Shown here: positions 10,775 through 23,500 of the stretch, in pieces
Layout: every line of letters begins with the position of its first letter
Numbering within the stretch: the first letter of the stretch is position 1
Origin: Strigamia acuminata
Lineage: Eukaryota > Arthropoda > Chilopoda > Geophilomorpha > Linotaeniidae
Reading direction: 5' to 3'
Assembly: GCA_949358305.1 (NCBI GenBank)
Contig: OX442318.1
Span: 13,002,517 to 13,066,516 of the forward strand
Length of the DNA stretch: 64,000 nt
Position numbers and translations under genes: made by a program
The notes under the pieces: model-generated
What the model was told of the DNA's origin: nothing
Seen by the model: only the letters and a program-made list of their open reading frames with translations
The model's database searches: none

Positions 10775-11328
10775 TGTCACGCATACGGATCGTCCCAATA
10801 GGCGGCCGATCCGTAGCGCTCAAATTAGGCACATTATTCGGAAATAGTTTCTAAATTTTATCAATAGATGGCGCTGGTGATTGATTTATTCATCAACTCG
10901 TCATCAGACTGATCAACTTAATAATAAGGGGGTAACAGGAGCTTTCCTATTAAGTAAAGCCACCCACTTGAGACACTTCACTTCAGAGTTTCAACTAAGT
11001 ATGAGTTCCCATTCTTTTCTGTTAGAGGACCTTGATGCAGGCCAGGTCTGGCCATGCTGATGGATAATCTTTATAATTATAATTGCATTTATTTGATCAC
11101 AAAGTGTTATAGTTTTCTAGTGCATTTGAATTGAGTTTACTTTTATGAAATTGAATTCATTTGATGTAAATCCATTTAAAACAAAGTGAATAGCAAACAG
11201 TTATTCAACTGTCTGATTTAAAAGAGAATAAAATGTTTAAGTTTAACTATGAATCAAATGAGTCACACTCTTTTCCAAACATTAAAAGGTTATAATGGTA
11301 GTCAAATAGGGCATAAATCCACATAACA
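10775..11328 (+). mobile_element. Solo LTR, 554 bp, between minisatellite and copy B
   Basis: Starts TGTCACGCATACGG and ends CCACATAACA, with a 4-bp duplication ATAT (10771-10774, 11329-11332). Unit C has the uninterrupted site (tagatatatgg at about 35055). TG...CA ends and a short duplication fit a solo LTR, with 4 bp favouring a Gypsy-like element. The orientation given is arbitrary. Confidence 0.7.
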
Positions 11329-11511
11329 ATATATGGTAAATTGTTCAAATTCAAAAAAGAACAAAACAGAGTGCTTTTTAATCAATGACTAAACCCTTCC
11401 TGCCCAACCTGGGATCAATTTTGACACATAAAAATGTGACTATTCAAGATTAAGTGCACGTTTTATATTTATTAATAGACTGACATGTGAGTGATTTTAT
11501 TTACTTTTAAA

Positions 11512-14500
11512 TCAGAGGAAGTGTGTCAGAACAGAAAACAATGAGAGACCAGTTAGAATAGCAACAATAGATCCAATATTGCAGAGTAGTTTGATAATGG
11601 GCATTTTTTGATTTTCTTTTATCACTTCTCGAATGTTGGTGTCAATATGGTAACCAAGAGCTGTGAAGCCAAAACTTCGAGCATTTTTCATCGATAGAAT
11701 TAAAAAATGTTCTTCACAGCGCAATGCGCATAAACAGTCTTTCTGAGGATTTGTCTTGAATTGAGCATCCAAATACACAATCTGTGTTTTTTTAGCTGTT
11801 TCTTGAGTCAAACAAAGAGGTAACTTACTCTCTTCCATGAACGGCAATCTGGTGGCACAAAAAAGGGTTAATATGCACACTATTAGTCAGTGGCCAATGA
11901 TGTGTTCAAAACGATAAGGTTGTCGTATGATTCATTACAAATTTATCAGAATATTATTGTCAATTTGCTTATTTAATTGCGAAGAATTGATAAAAACGTA
12001 CTTGCAATTGAAAGATTGTTGCGCCAGTATTGCAGCATAACATTTCTTTTCACATTTGACAACTTCATCACTGGTTTGGCATGGACTTTTCCAAGTATTT
12101 AATCGAACAAACTAGACAGATTGCAGTGTAAACCACAGCATTCTTATATGACTTTATAGAAATTACCGTCTGACGCAACATGTTAGTATCCGAGTCACAC
12201 TTAGTGGGAACGTAATATAGATATTTAGGGTGTAAAACTTGATCTTGCAGTAGAACAAAGTGCTAGAATGCAAAATTCGAATGAACTGAGGTTTCAATCT
12301 GAATTGGCAAAAGGTCTCACGGTTTGGTGTCTGTTACAAGTATATTTGTGGTCTGCTTCATGAATCATCAATTCGTTTTGCTTAAAAAAAAACTCCATGT
12401 CATCTATAAAATGTAATAAATATGTTTAGTTTAAAGAAAAGCATTAATTTCACGCTTCTTTTTTTTTTTGTTTTTACTTTTCTTGAATTCCGTGCACATT
12501 CCAAATACTGTTTCCACAACAGATATGTTGGCGAATAACCTATCAACTTTTTTTTTATTTCCCTATAAATCGAATAGAAATCTCTATAAAATAATGAAAC
12601 TTGAAAAAATTCAATTCAATAAATGAATACTTTCCTTGAGCCAATCAAAGAGTCCTTTCCCAAAAGCCACATAATGTTTGAAATTCGAAGAGGCTTTCCA
12701 TAAGTCCATTGTTTTGTTGGCAAATGGCGACGATTGATGGAGTAAATCCAAAAGTTGGTAATCGTAACAAGTAGTTTTCAGTCGTCTGGCTAAATTTGTT
12801 TTTGCCTGTAATATATCATTACTCTCCCCACATATGATTACGAGTGGAAATTCAATCTTCTCATCATCGATTAGCTCAATGGTTTGAAATGTGGGATAAT
12901 CGAAAAAAGAATCGATTAACATGTAAAGCTGATATGCTGACACAACCAGTAGTACTAGTGTGACCGTAATCTTCAATTTGTTCCGACGGACTGGCAGCCT
13001 CGCCATACTTTGTTTTGCCTCTTGAATTGATCGAATTTTGTCTTTCAACTTGGAATTTGCTTTTTTAGTTTTTCCAAACATTCTGAATACCATTTTGCAG
13101 CTATAAACAAATATTTCGACGAGTGTTAAACATGACATGCCGAAGTAGAGCCCGATGTTGCCACCAATGTCGCATAGCAAATAGATTATATCGTACGAAA
13201 AACTTTCTGTCATGGTTCGAATGTAATTATTGTCAACGGCAACTTGTACGATACTCTCATGATGAGGTATAGGATCCCATGCTATGGTTAGTATTGCTAT
13301 ATCACATTGCTGAATACAGTTGCACTCTGTGATTATATTATTTAAACTTAAAGAAGACACCAGATTGTCTTGTTGTTTTCTCAGATAACTGACATTACAC
13401 TTTGCAAATTTGTTTGCTTCGTAAAAAGGATATCTAAAAAAATGAATAAGTTGAATTATTGACGTTTATTTCAGGTATTCTACATAATTTGAACTAATTT
13501 GAACTAATTTGAACGATCATACGATGTTCTTTCTTACAGTAATATAGAAATATTGAAATCTTCTACTAAGTTAGTGTTCCAAAATACAGTAGGTTATTTT
13601 TTTTTCTTTTTTAACTTTTTCCAAATTTTACTGCAAATCTTTTCTAACATTTGACTAGTTTTGTAAAAGAAATATTCGTATAATTTTGACAAATTTACTC
13701 AAATTATTTTTGACACAAATTGTTGTCATGAACTGCTGCTTTTTTAAGATATAATTAAATGCGTTTGAAGGACTCGCGGTTACGATTGCACAAGGAGAGC
13801 CCTGTTCGAACACAACTTCCACCTGGCTTGGGTAGTGAAACTCTCAAGTGTTTGATCTATGCCCAAATATTTATTTTGCATCGGTTTCTTGGAGTTGTAA
13901 ATGTCACCACTTCGCCACCAGCGTCACTTCCACACACACCGCCCAATGGCCCTTAGGTCATCCCTCCTCGCGTAGTGGTATGACCTAGTATAGGGAAGGA
14001 GGGAGCTGAGTTATGTGGAAAGTAGAGAGAAGAGTGCTGGGTTGCAATCGAGACAGACATGTGAGAAGTAAGGTCCTGAAGCCAGCAAGGGCAGTCATGC
14101 CCTGTGCTGACTCTGCTCTCCTCCCCAGTAATGTGATGATGAATCCACTACAGCCTCCTTGAGTGGTTGCATGGGACCTACAGGTGAGTTTGACAGAATG
14201 GTTGTGTTTAACCGGCCACGTCATACATGGGGTTCCTTTCCTGTGTATGACAGGTCAGTTGCCGGTGTGGCGTGCCTTTGCGACACTGCCAACATGCGGG
14301 TAGACGGGAGTCTCCAAACCCTAGACAAAAGCCAACAATCCACCAATCTGGAGTTCCTTGTCTTATTTACGGTGAGGATGCATCTCACTCCATTGTAACC
14401 AGTTTTCAGGCTGCCATGGAGAAGACCATACCAGTCACAAGTGAGGGTCCTGTCCTGGGATGATAAACTTGGAAATTTTTTTTGACCCGGCATTTTGTTT

Positions 14501-17500
14501 CAGACATGTTATGAGGGTTGAATTTTTTTTTTTTTTCAATTTGCATTAATCTTTTAGATTGTGTTTTTTAGTTTTCTCAGTTGATGTATTTGAAGGGTAT
14601 TTTTTATCTATCACTTTGGATTTCAGAGATCTAGTTGTGGAGACTTAAGTGCTTTTTCATTTAAAAATTGTTGAACTGTATTTTCTCAAGTTCTGGTGTG
14701 GTTGAGAACTCTGAATTTATTTTAGACACACTGCAACCAACCAAAGCACTTTGGGGTTTATTTCTGTGGGTGTGCTGAGGATGGGGTGGCGCTCCCCTCG
14801 GGTGGTTACAAGAATGCACCCTATTGTGTACTTTCTTTTGTGTTTTTCTCCCTCTTTGCACCAAGTTTAGACCTGCAGTATTTTTTATTTTTTATTTTTA
14901 CTGTTTGCTCTGTTTGGTATTGGGTTGAAAAACACTTGTGTTCTTCTGTCTCATTCTCTCACTTACTTCGGCTGGGTAATGCACAAGTGCAGTGAGGAAT
15001 GTGCAATTTTATTTTTTCTTTTGTGTTGGTTTGGCTAGAGTTTGACTGAGGTATTTATTTATCACACGATAACATTGGCCAACTGACATAAAAGTCTAAT
15101 TTTATTTTATTTTTATGTTTTATTTTCTGGTGAGCAACTGATGAGGAATCAACAGTCACATTTGCTCAGAATTTATGGTTTGTAGTGTTGCGAGTTTGAT
15201 CGACTCCACTCTCTGAACACATAGCGTTATGAACAATGTTAGCCAATTAGGATAGTGAATACAGTCAAACCTTGTTATAACGAATTGCAATATAACGAAT
15301 TTTTCATTCTAACGAATACTTAACAATGGCATGGTTAGTTGGTTGGCAATAGAACACCATGTTAAAAAAAGTTGATATAACTAACTGATATCTGGGATTT
15401 CTTTGCGATTCGTTATAACGAGGCTTGACTGGACAAGAAATAATTCTAGTTGTTTAAATAAATAAGAATGTAAATAAATTAACATTTACCTGCAAATAAA
15501 TTTTTTTAGGAGGCACGGGCGCAGACAGTCGTGTAAATTATTATCACAAGGATTTCTCTTTGTGTTGATGAGGGAATACTAAAACATGTTTACACACAAT
15601 TAATGGATTACTAGTATCAGAAATGTCTGTCTTTGTCTATTTCAGAATAAATCAATTTTTAGCTGTTGAACTACTTGAAGCAAGGTAAAAAGATGTGCTT
15701 CCTGTTCTTGCTGGATTTGATAGACGTTAGTACACATGGTCGTTTAAATTACAAAGATTACGCATGTTCAACGGCTAAAAGATTTATAATTAAATGTAGG
15801 CTACTATAATTCTTACTTTCTGCACAGTAGTTCGAACTTCATGAATATAATTTGCATCAAACGTATCCAAGGCTGTATTTTGCACATGATACATAACTGG
15901 TGACATATCAATATTCCACTATTTTTTACAAAATAAATACAATTAGTTTATCTAGGTATACATAGATTGGCCCAAATAAAACTGAACTGATATGCGGAGG
16001 GTCAGTTTTATTTAAGCCATCCATAGATAGTGAACTAACTTATAATATTTTGGGTTTTAGTGAAGATGCTGCTGTCTACAGCGTCGTATATTGATGCGCA
16101 TTTAGAAACATGCCACAAGTTTGCCCAGACGGCCATTATGTGGCGCATTTAATCGAGGCAATATTTACTTGCGGTTATCAGTTGTTAGTATTAACTTTTT
16201 TCAAGCAGTGGCATTGCGAGATTTGCAAGTTCGGGAGAGCGAGCAAATAAAAATACAGGCCTGACGCGTAAAATTTAAAAGTGTATCATGATTATTTTTT
16301 GAAAAATTTTCAACAAAATATGAGGATTTTTTTGTCATATTTACCAACAAAATATGACAATATTTTGATAAATTTCAATAAAAATTATCAATTACCCACA
16401 GTGACGATGTCGATTTGTAGTTTTGAAGATTCCTTACAACTATCAGCGCAGGTACGAGGGCCGACAATGAACGCTCATTGTCGGCCCTCGTACCTGCGCA
16501 GAAAGAATGGTAAGCATTGCTAATAGGCACAAAAAAATAAAGGCAATGGTTAAGTTATTCATTGGAAGCTGGGATTCTAAGAATCCTTTAAATAATGTGC
16601 AACAGGAACTGCTGATTATTGGGTACTCTGGATAATTTGAGCATACCAGGAATTTGGGTACCCTACACCAGACATACCAGGAAAATAATTTTGGCATACT
16701 ACCGGTAGTGGTGTAATTGACAACGGTGCAAGAATTGCTTTTACAGCACCACAATTCACTTGTGAGGCAGATATTATTGATTAAAAATTCATTAAACTAG
16801 AGACTAACTTTTATATAGCCGCATCCTTTGGGATATTTAAATTTAATGACCATCTTGAAATTAGAATTTCCATTTTCACATTGAAATGCTAAGCAAAGTA
16901 AATTGTAAAACATGATTGTGTTTGTTCTGAAAGTCGAATGTTCTTACGACTAGAAATTTGTGCAATTGGCCAAATAAGAGATTCGTAGTTTTTTATTGTC
17001 ACATTAAGTTTGAATTTTTTCTGTAAGATATAAATTATTTTATTAATTTTTAATTCAGGATTGATAGAAAGGAAAATGCATAAACACTTACCGCTTGAAC
17101 AAAAGCACCGGTTATGTAACTATGCGTTTTGAAATATTTTAGGTCATACAAATTACGACGTTGAGGTGGATCGAATTGTTTAAAAATAGGTTCACAGTTT
17201 GCTCTATGCTTTCTTGCAATAAATTTGTTAAATTCTTCAGTAGTTTCTGGATAGAAATAAACATAGGGAAAGGAACTGTAGGATATTTCCCTCAAATGCA
17301 CGGAAACAATTGTTGGCTCGGACAAGTAATAGAATATTCGATCTGCAGTTTGGTAAATGCATGTTGACAAATTTAAGCTAAGTATTACAAAATAGAGAAT
17401 AGACATAATCTTTTTCTTTTTGTTAATGCTGTTCATTTGCTTGAAGAATGACGGTATTTCCATTTGTTCTTTGAAAACATCACGAGTAACACGTCGCAGT

Positions 17501-17538
17501 TTGCTTCTAAGATATCGATTTGATTTGAATATATTCAT
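11512..17538 (-). CDS. Two-module DEG/ENaC channel, copy B (11 exons)
   Basis: Exons, 5-prime to 3-prime: 17092-17538, 16948-17020, 16809-16888, 15817-15918, 15490-15578, 12631-13433, 12478-12562, 12321-12403, 12167-12262, 12002-12111, 11512-11848. All are open and none has an internal stop. Module 1: TM1 at about residues 44-62, FPYVY at 90-94, the NPC...C...C cysteine run in exon 5, CNCIQQC and the GMS pore helix in exon 6. Module 2: second TM1-like helix and FPLVIIC at the end of exon 6, FGMC in exon 7, KSPC in exon 10, then CLCALRC and a GLS pore helix in exon 11, with the stop directly after the helix. The start at 17538 is chosen because it is shared by A, B and C; two upstream in-frame codons are not. 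The exon 6/7 junction is one base out of phase with the obvious GTATTC donor and TATAG acceptor, as in copy C, so that junction is uncertain. Confidence 0.8.
13760..15230. repeat. Repeat block filling intron 5 of copy B
   Basis: Shared with intron 5 of copy C (about 37450-38930). It contains a diverged relative (13900-14460) of the block at 3241-3760. Upstream of that, around 13775-13815, a stretch with GCACAAGGAGAGCCCTGTTCGAAC resembles the T-arm/B-box part of a tRNA-derived SINE; that is only a suggestion. Open frames here are not conserved between B and C. Confidence 0.4.
15262..15431. mobile_element. Tigger/pogo-like MITE in intron 5 of copy B
   Basis: Ends CAGTCAAACCTTGTTATAAC and CGTTATAACGAGGCTTGACTG are inverted repeats of the type known from pogo/Tigger elements. 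TA precedes it; the right flank has decayed to GA. The same insertion is in copy C at 39745-39913, so it predates the duplication. Confidence 0.7.
16446..16499. repeat. 54-bp near-perfect palindrome, intron 3 of copy B
   Basis: Homologue of the palindrome at 1681-1724. Here the symmetry extends to GCGCAGGTACG...CGTACCTGCGC, with a single mismatched pair next to the centre. Confidence 0.85.
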
Positions 17539-17689
17539 GATGTGCCTAGTTCTTCTCAAGTACACCTATACAGAAAGTTGAAAGTAGTTCAGATTAACCA
17601 AAGCCGGATTTACACACAAGCAAAACAAGCAGGGCTTAGGGGCTCCCACCCATCGGAAAAAATCCGCACTTCCTAAAAAAAATCAGAAA

Positions 17690-17765
17690 AAATCAACATT
17701 TCCGAAAAAATCAACATTTCCGAAAAAATCAACATTTCCGAAAAAATCAACATTTCCGAAAAAAA
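17690..17765 (+). repeat. 18-bp tandem repeat, TCAACATTTCCGAAAAAA
   Basis: Four near-identical 18-bp units upstream of copy B exon 1. Copies A and C hold at most one or two units at this place, so the array expanded in B. Confidence 0.8.
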
Positions 17766-18479
17766 TTCAAAGAAAAACAACAAAATGTAACAACTGAATA
17801 TACTGTATGCATGGTTAGGCGCGTTTTTGGAGACAATTTGATCTGTTTATATGAACCACACACTGCCGGATTTACATACAAGTGAAACAAGCAGTTGCTT
17901 CGGGCCCCTGGAAAAAAATTCACATTTCTGAAATAAATCTAGAAAGAAGTCTGCACATTTCCAATGGCGAATGTGTACAATAACGCCATTGGAAATGTCC
18001 AAACAGGTTTCCAAGAGCGAATTTGTGCACATTCGCCATTGGAAATGTATGACTGTTGCCTCTACGTTCATGGTAAACATGTTGGACAATGGTTTTTCCA
18101 TAATGTCCAGAAACACTTGCTCAAGCATCGCTATTAATGTTTTATGCTTGTAAATTATTATTATTATTATATATATTTTTTTTTACTATTTTCTTATCTC
18201 TGACGCTCTTGTAAATTTACCCTTTGTCATTTCCATTTTTTTTCTTTTTGACTTCTTTCAGGGCCATATAAACCACCGAATTAGTGGTGGGCTCATTTAT
18301 TGGCACTTCAGAGCTGTGCACAAGTTACGCCCATGAAGTGCTTGCATGAGTTTGGGCCCAAGCAGGACGAACTCACATCATCACATCATCGCCAACCTCG
18401 CGAAATTACATCGCCGAATGTATGCACTAGCTGTGCATACATTCTATCTAACGCTTTGTGACCATCAGGCCACCCAGGG

Positions 18480-19235
18480 TGACCTACGTCACTGCCACAC
18501 ACCACCTTACGGCCCCAAGGTCACCCCCTCATTGGAAAAAGTGACCTAGCCCGGGGAAGGAGGGAGCAGAGTGGTGTGGGGAGAAGTTAGAGAGAGAGTG
18601 CGGACACCGACCACGACAGTCGTGTGTAGGGAGTCGGAGGAGTTGTATTCATTAAGGAGACAAGACGTGTCCCGGCTGTGTGGACTCTGCACTCCTTCCC
18701 ATTTACGACAGAGACGCTCAGTGCTATGGCGGTCTCCATAGTGCAGCTTCCATGAGTGGCTACTGCGTGTCGTAGGTGAGTACGACATGAATGTAGTGTT
18801 GAACTGACCACGTCACCCATTGGGCTCACGCCCAGTGTGTGATGGGTCGGTTGCCGGTGCGGAGTGCCTTCGTGGCTCCCCCGCAATGGGTGACGGGATT
18901 CCCAATACCCCAAGACAACATAATAAAGGCCAACCAACCAATATTAGGGAGTTTCTGTCATTTTACGTGAGTATGCGTCCCACACCAGTGTAATTAGTCC
19001 CCTAATTGCATTGGCGGAGACCATATCAGTTACAGCTTCTCAGGTCGATTCACACCACCTTCACAAAACAGCGCACTGACAGACGGAACTGTAGCTGTTG
19101 TCCCCGAACTGTTGTGGCCACAACAGTTGCTTTGCCGACTCTTGTTATGCTAGCAACAGTTGCTGTGCCGACTGTTATTGTGCTCGCAACAGTTGCCATG
19201 TCGACTGTTGTTGTGCCCGCAACAGTTGCCATGTC
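18480..19235. repeat. Dispersed repeat block (unit B), interrupted by Copia
   Basis: Homologue of 3241-4090. The 33-bp CAACAGTTG repeat part begins near 19087 and includes a perfect 22-bp palindrome, AACTGTTGTGG followed by CCACAACAGTT, at 19107-19128. The Copia element is inserted within the repeat, whose other half resumes at 26077. Confidence 0.6.
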
Positions 19236-19707
19236 TGTTGTTTATCGATGCCAAACAGTCCTCCGTACTTGTTTTGCGCATTTCTTAATGTATTACTGCA
19301 TTATGCAGCCTAGTGTATTTATTTAGGATTTATTTCATTATTTAACATTGGGCATAATGCTGCCTCTATACTGTTTACTTTTGTATTACTTATTATTAAC
19401 ACCAGATGGTGTGCATGTATGTTTTTCCCAATCACAATGGCCGCTTGCATGCCAGCAAGCACTCATGTATTTTCTCCATCTAAATGGACCACATTATGTA
19501 AGCATTTTCGTTTTTATTAAACATTTAGTTTATTTTTACATTGTGTTTGTCACTCATGAGCACTTTAGAGTGCAGTGACTTTATTTTCCACCATTTTCAA
19601 GCGCTGGAGGTGCGTGCACGTCATTGCGCTCATATTAGCCGTGTTTCGGCATTTAAACTCGCTTCCACACACAGTATTTTATACTGTGAGCGCACTCCTC
19701 TGCTACA
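19236..19707 (+). repeat. 5-prime LTR of the Copia element
   Basis: Starts TGTTGTTTATCG and ends CTCCTCTGCTACA. It should hold the promoter and the RNA start and end sites. Small open frames in it are repeated in the 3-prime LTR and are not genes. Confidence 0.95.
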
Positions 19708-19709
19708 AG

Positions 19710-19727
19710 TGGTAGCAGAGGATGGTT
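19710..19727 (+). promoter_or_regulatory. Primer-binding site, initiator tRNA-Met
   Basis: TGGTAGCAGAGGATGGTT, starting two bases after the 5-prime LTR, is complementary over 18 bases to the 3-prime end (with CCA) of animal initiator tRNA-Met. This is the usual primer for Copia elements. Confidence 0.9.
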
Positions 19728-20560
19728 GCTATCCTTGCAGCACGCCGAAACCGCTAATTTTTATCGCCATTTTCGCGAAATTCGCGAATTTGCGATAAAT
19801 TTTCTATTTGCAGATTGCGCCGATTTCCGCGACGATTTTCGTCTCTAGAACGTTCGAGACGACACGCCGACGTTCTCACGTAGTCTGCACAACCAGCTCT
19901 ACAATTTTTCATTTAATTTCGTCCGGATTTCTGCGGGTTTCGCAATTTTCGAGACGAATTTCAATTTATTTACAGATTTTCGCCATTTTCCAACGAGAAT
20001 CAACGTTGGAAACCCGCTTTACACAGCGTGAACGACGATTTGGACTAATTCCCGACTTAGTACACCGTGTACGGTCGTTGTATCGACGATTTTTCGACGA
20101 TTTTCGCATTTTAAATGCGCAACTACGCCATTTTCATCTCTAGATTGGCGCAACGTCTCATCATACTAATTAAAAATTGCTTTTCAGTAGTAGTAATTAG
20201 CTTGTTAGTATTTAAGATAGTATTAAGTTTTTGTGGGTCCCTTAGAATAGTTTGTGCCCTCCGGTTCAGTCGAACCACCGCACAAACTCATTCCTAGCCA
20301 GTGCTTACCGCGGCCAGCAGGTACTCCCGCGCCTCCAGGCAGGCGAACGGACCCCTGTGTGTTGGCTGGCTAGGGTTATCTGACCACTTCAGAAGTGGTT
20401 GCCCAATTCGATTGATATCCGCTTTGACAGTGCTCCGATTAGTGCGCCGTATTTGTGTAGTGCTACGCGATATTGTGCACCGAGACCGTCAAGTGCTCCA
20501 ATTGTACCATTCTCCATCCGGTGTGTTTTGCTACGGATAGTTTCGTAACTTCACGTCATC

Positions 20561-23500
20561 ATGTCCAAGTCCGTCGAAGGAAACTCCGGGCGACTTCCCA
20601 TTCTCAGCGTAGGAAACTACGAACTATGGCAGCGCTCAATGCGCATGGTGCTGAGAAGTGAAGAATTGTGGGAACATGTGACGGAAGAAGAAGAGGCAGA
20701 TTTCCTTAAAACCGCGGGTGACAAGGAAAAGAAGAAATACAAGCGTCGTAAAGCCAAGGCATTAGGCTTAATATACTGTTCTGTAAGCGAGGCGAAGAAG
20801 TCTGCGCTAGATGATTGTAAAACCCCGAAGGAAGCATGGGACATCTTAGCCAACATTTATGCGCCATCATCTCGTGCGCGACAGGCAGCCATGCGCCGCG
20901 AATTTTTGAATTTGCGCCTGGAGCAGGGTGAAGATATGGCCGACTTCTTAGGACGCGTTGACTATCATGTCCGCCAAATGAAGGATATCGGAGAGATAAC
21001 TTCGCCTGATCACCACGCTTACCAATACTTGGACTCATTGCCTCGTGAATATTCACAGATTTCATTCACAACATATCACTTGCCCAACGGTGAATTCACA
21101 CCAAAGAAAGTGTCCGAACAGTTACTCGCGGAACATATGCGACTCAAAGCTATGGATTCACGCGACGTGGACAATTCAAAACATTCTCGTGCATATGCTG
21201 GTGAAAAACAGCAACGTGGGAGAAATCGTTCTCGTCCCCCTCGACCGTTATCTTCGGTGCAGTGTTTTAATTGCCAGGAATTTGGCCATTACGCAAATAA
21301 ATGTCCATTACCGCCGCGCCGAGATGACAAAAATCAACCGGCAGCTTCACTTCAAAGGAAGCCAAGAAGTTCTAGCCGCAAACGCAACAAGAACTCAAAC
21401 CGTGATGATTCGAGGCCAAGGGGGAATTCCAGCGCAAGGCGGGAAACGAACTTTTTCGCCAGTGCTCCGCAACAGTTGCCCACAATTCACTTCATGCAAT
21501 CACATGAATGGATCGTGGATTGTGGGGCAACTGATCATGTGTGCCACGTTCAAGCATGGTTTCAGGACTTTGTCAAAGTTGTGCCCTTTAATATCGCATT
21601 GGGTCAAGGACATTCCGAAGTTCTAGGAAAGGGCAAAGTCCAGATTATCTCCATGATTAACAACGTAGAATGTGTCGTAAATCTCCAAGATGTGTTGTAT
21701 GCGCCAAAATTCGAGGCGAATTTGATTTCAGTGTCAAAAATGGACAAAACTAAACATCACATCCATATTTGGAATGGAGACGTCTATGTCTACAAATCCG
21801 ACATTAAGCATCCAATGCTTCGAGCCAAAGAAAAGGGCGGCCTTTATTATGTCGACAGCTTGTGCCCACCTTCAACACTGATGTCAACAGTGGATGTACC
21901 TATTGCGCAGTCAATCGCTCCGACCCGAACATTAGTCACGACAGAAGAGGATTTCATCCAGTATCCAAGAGCAAAGAAAAAGTCGAAAAATCCTGAACTT
22001 TTTACTGATTTTCGGCTCGAATTCCCTCCTTTGCCGAATGAAATTCCTCCACCTGCACCAATTAAAGTAACCCAGTCCAAGACACTTCCTGTACCTACTC
22101 CCACCAATCCGTTACCTCAAGTCCCATCCTTTGCCAAGACATTAAAGGCAAACCCACCGATCTCCCAACCGAATTCAAATTCAAAACCGAATTCAAAGCC
22201 AACCAACGCAAAGAAGGTTGCAGCACCATCGGTTAAAAAGGATGCAACAGGGATATGGCACAGCAGATTGGGTCACCTTCATACCAATGCGATGAAACTT
22301 TTGGCCGGAAATGAACAAGTGTATGGAGTGACTCCGGCAGAAGTAAACAAAGAACTCTCATGTAATCATTGTCGAATTGCGAAATCAACGCGCATTTCTC
22401 ATAAACCTGATGAACATCCTATTTCTACAAAGGCTCTAGATCTCCTACACATGGACGTGTGGGGAGCTTCAAGAACGACTTCCTACGGAGGCGCGCGTTA
22501 TGTGCTAACGATTATCGACGACGCCACGCGCTATGCCTGGATATTTCCGATGGCCCAAAAATCCCAAGTGTTTGGACTCTTTAAGGACTATGTCACACGA
22601 ATTGAACGAGTGACGGGCAAACGAGTCAAGGCCATCCGAACAGACCGAGGAGGGGAGTTCTTATCAAACGAATTCGACCGCTATTTAAAAGAGACCGGAA
22701 TTCAGGCCCAAAGGACCAATCCACATAGCCCCGCTATGAATGGCACAGCGGAGCGAATAAACCGCACCATGGCGGATTACACGCGTGCCATACTAGATGA
22801 AACTGGACTTCCAAACGAACTTTGGGCGGAATTCGCAGTAACTTTCTCGTACATAAAGAACCGGTGTCCTCATTCTCGTCTCAAAAATGAGGTGCCCTAT
22901 ATCCTGTGGCGACGACGTGCCCTTTCGCTCAGACACCTGCGCAAGTTAGGCTCCAAGTGCTGGGTTCATCATACAGCGCCCGGCAGGGACAAATTGGATC
23001 CACGAGCTTGGGAGGGTTATTTAGTCGGATACGCCACGACAACGCGAGGTTATCGCGTCTGGAATCCAACAGATAACAAGGTTATCGAGTCCATTCACGT
23101 CAAAATAGATGAACGGCAGTCCTATAAACGCTCAAATCATTATCGAGGTCCACAGGAACCGTGGACAGGACCAGACTTGGACCAAACGCATCAAGCGTCG
23201 CAAATTTATGAACCATTGCGCATTTCACAACCGCAAGTGAGATTTGACGACGAGTTGGAATATACCGATTGGCCCAAATTTCCGGATTCGGAAGATGAAT
23301 GCGATACAGACTATGACTCTGACGATTCAGCTCCGCCAGGCGCTCAAGCCCGGACACCACCAGGGTCTCCAATTAGGATTCCAACACCTGTCCTATCTCC
23401 AATAATTTCTCCAATGAAATCTCGAGCGCCAAGCCCACTTATCACACCAGGTACTACACCAACTCACACACCGCCAGGAACACCACCAGGTTCGCCACCA

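Noticed and set aside
13775-13815. Possible tRNA gene or SINE head
   Set aside because: Only a T-arm-like GTTCGAAC box is visible; no acceptor-stem pairing or A box could be laid out.
16443-16754. 103-codon minus-strand frame in intron 3 of copy B
   Set aside because: It reads through the palindrome and intron sequence, and the equivalent frames in A and C are broken.
19348-19798. Short open frames in the Copia LTR (repeated at 25717-26143)
   Set aside because: Identical in both LTRs because the LTRs are identical; no similarity to accessory proteins.
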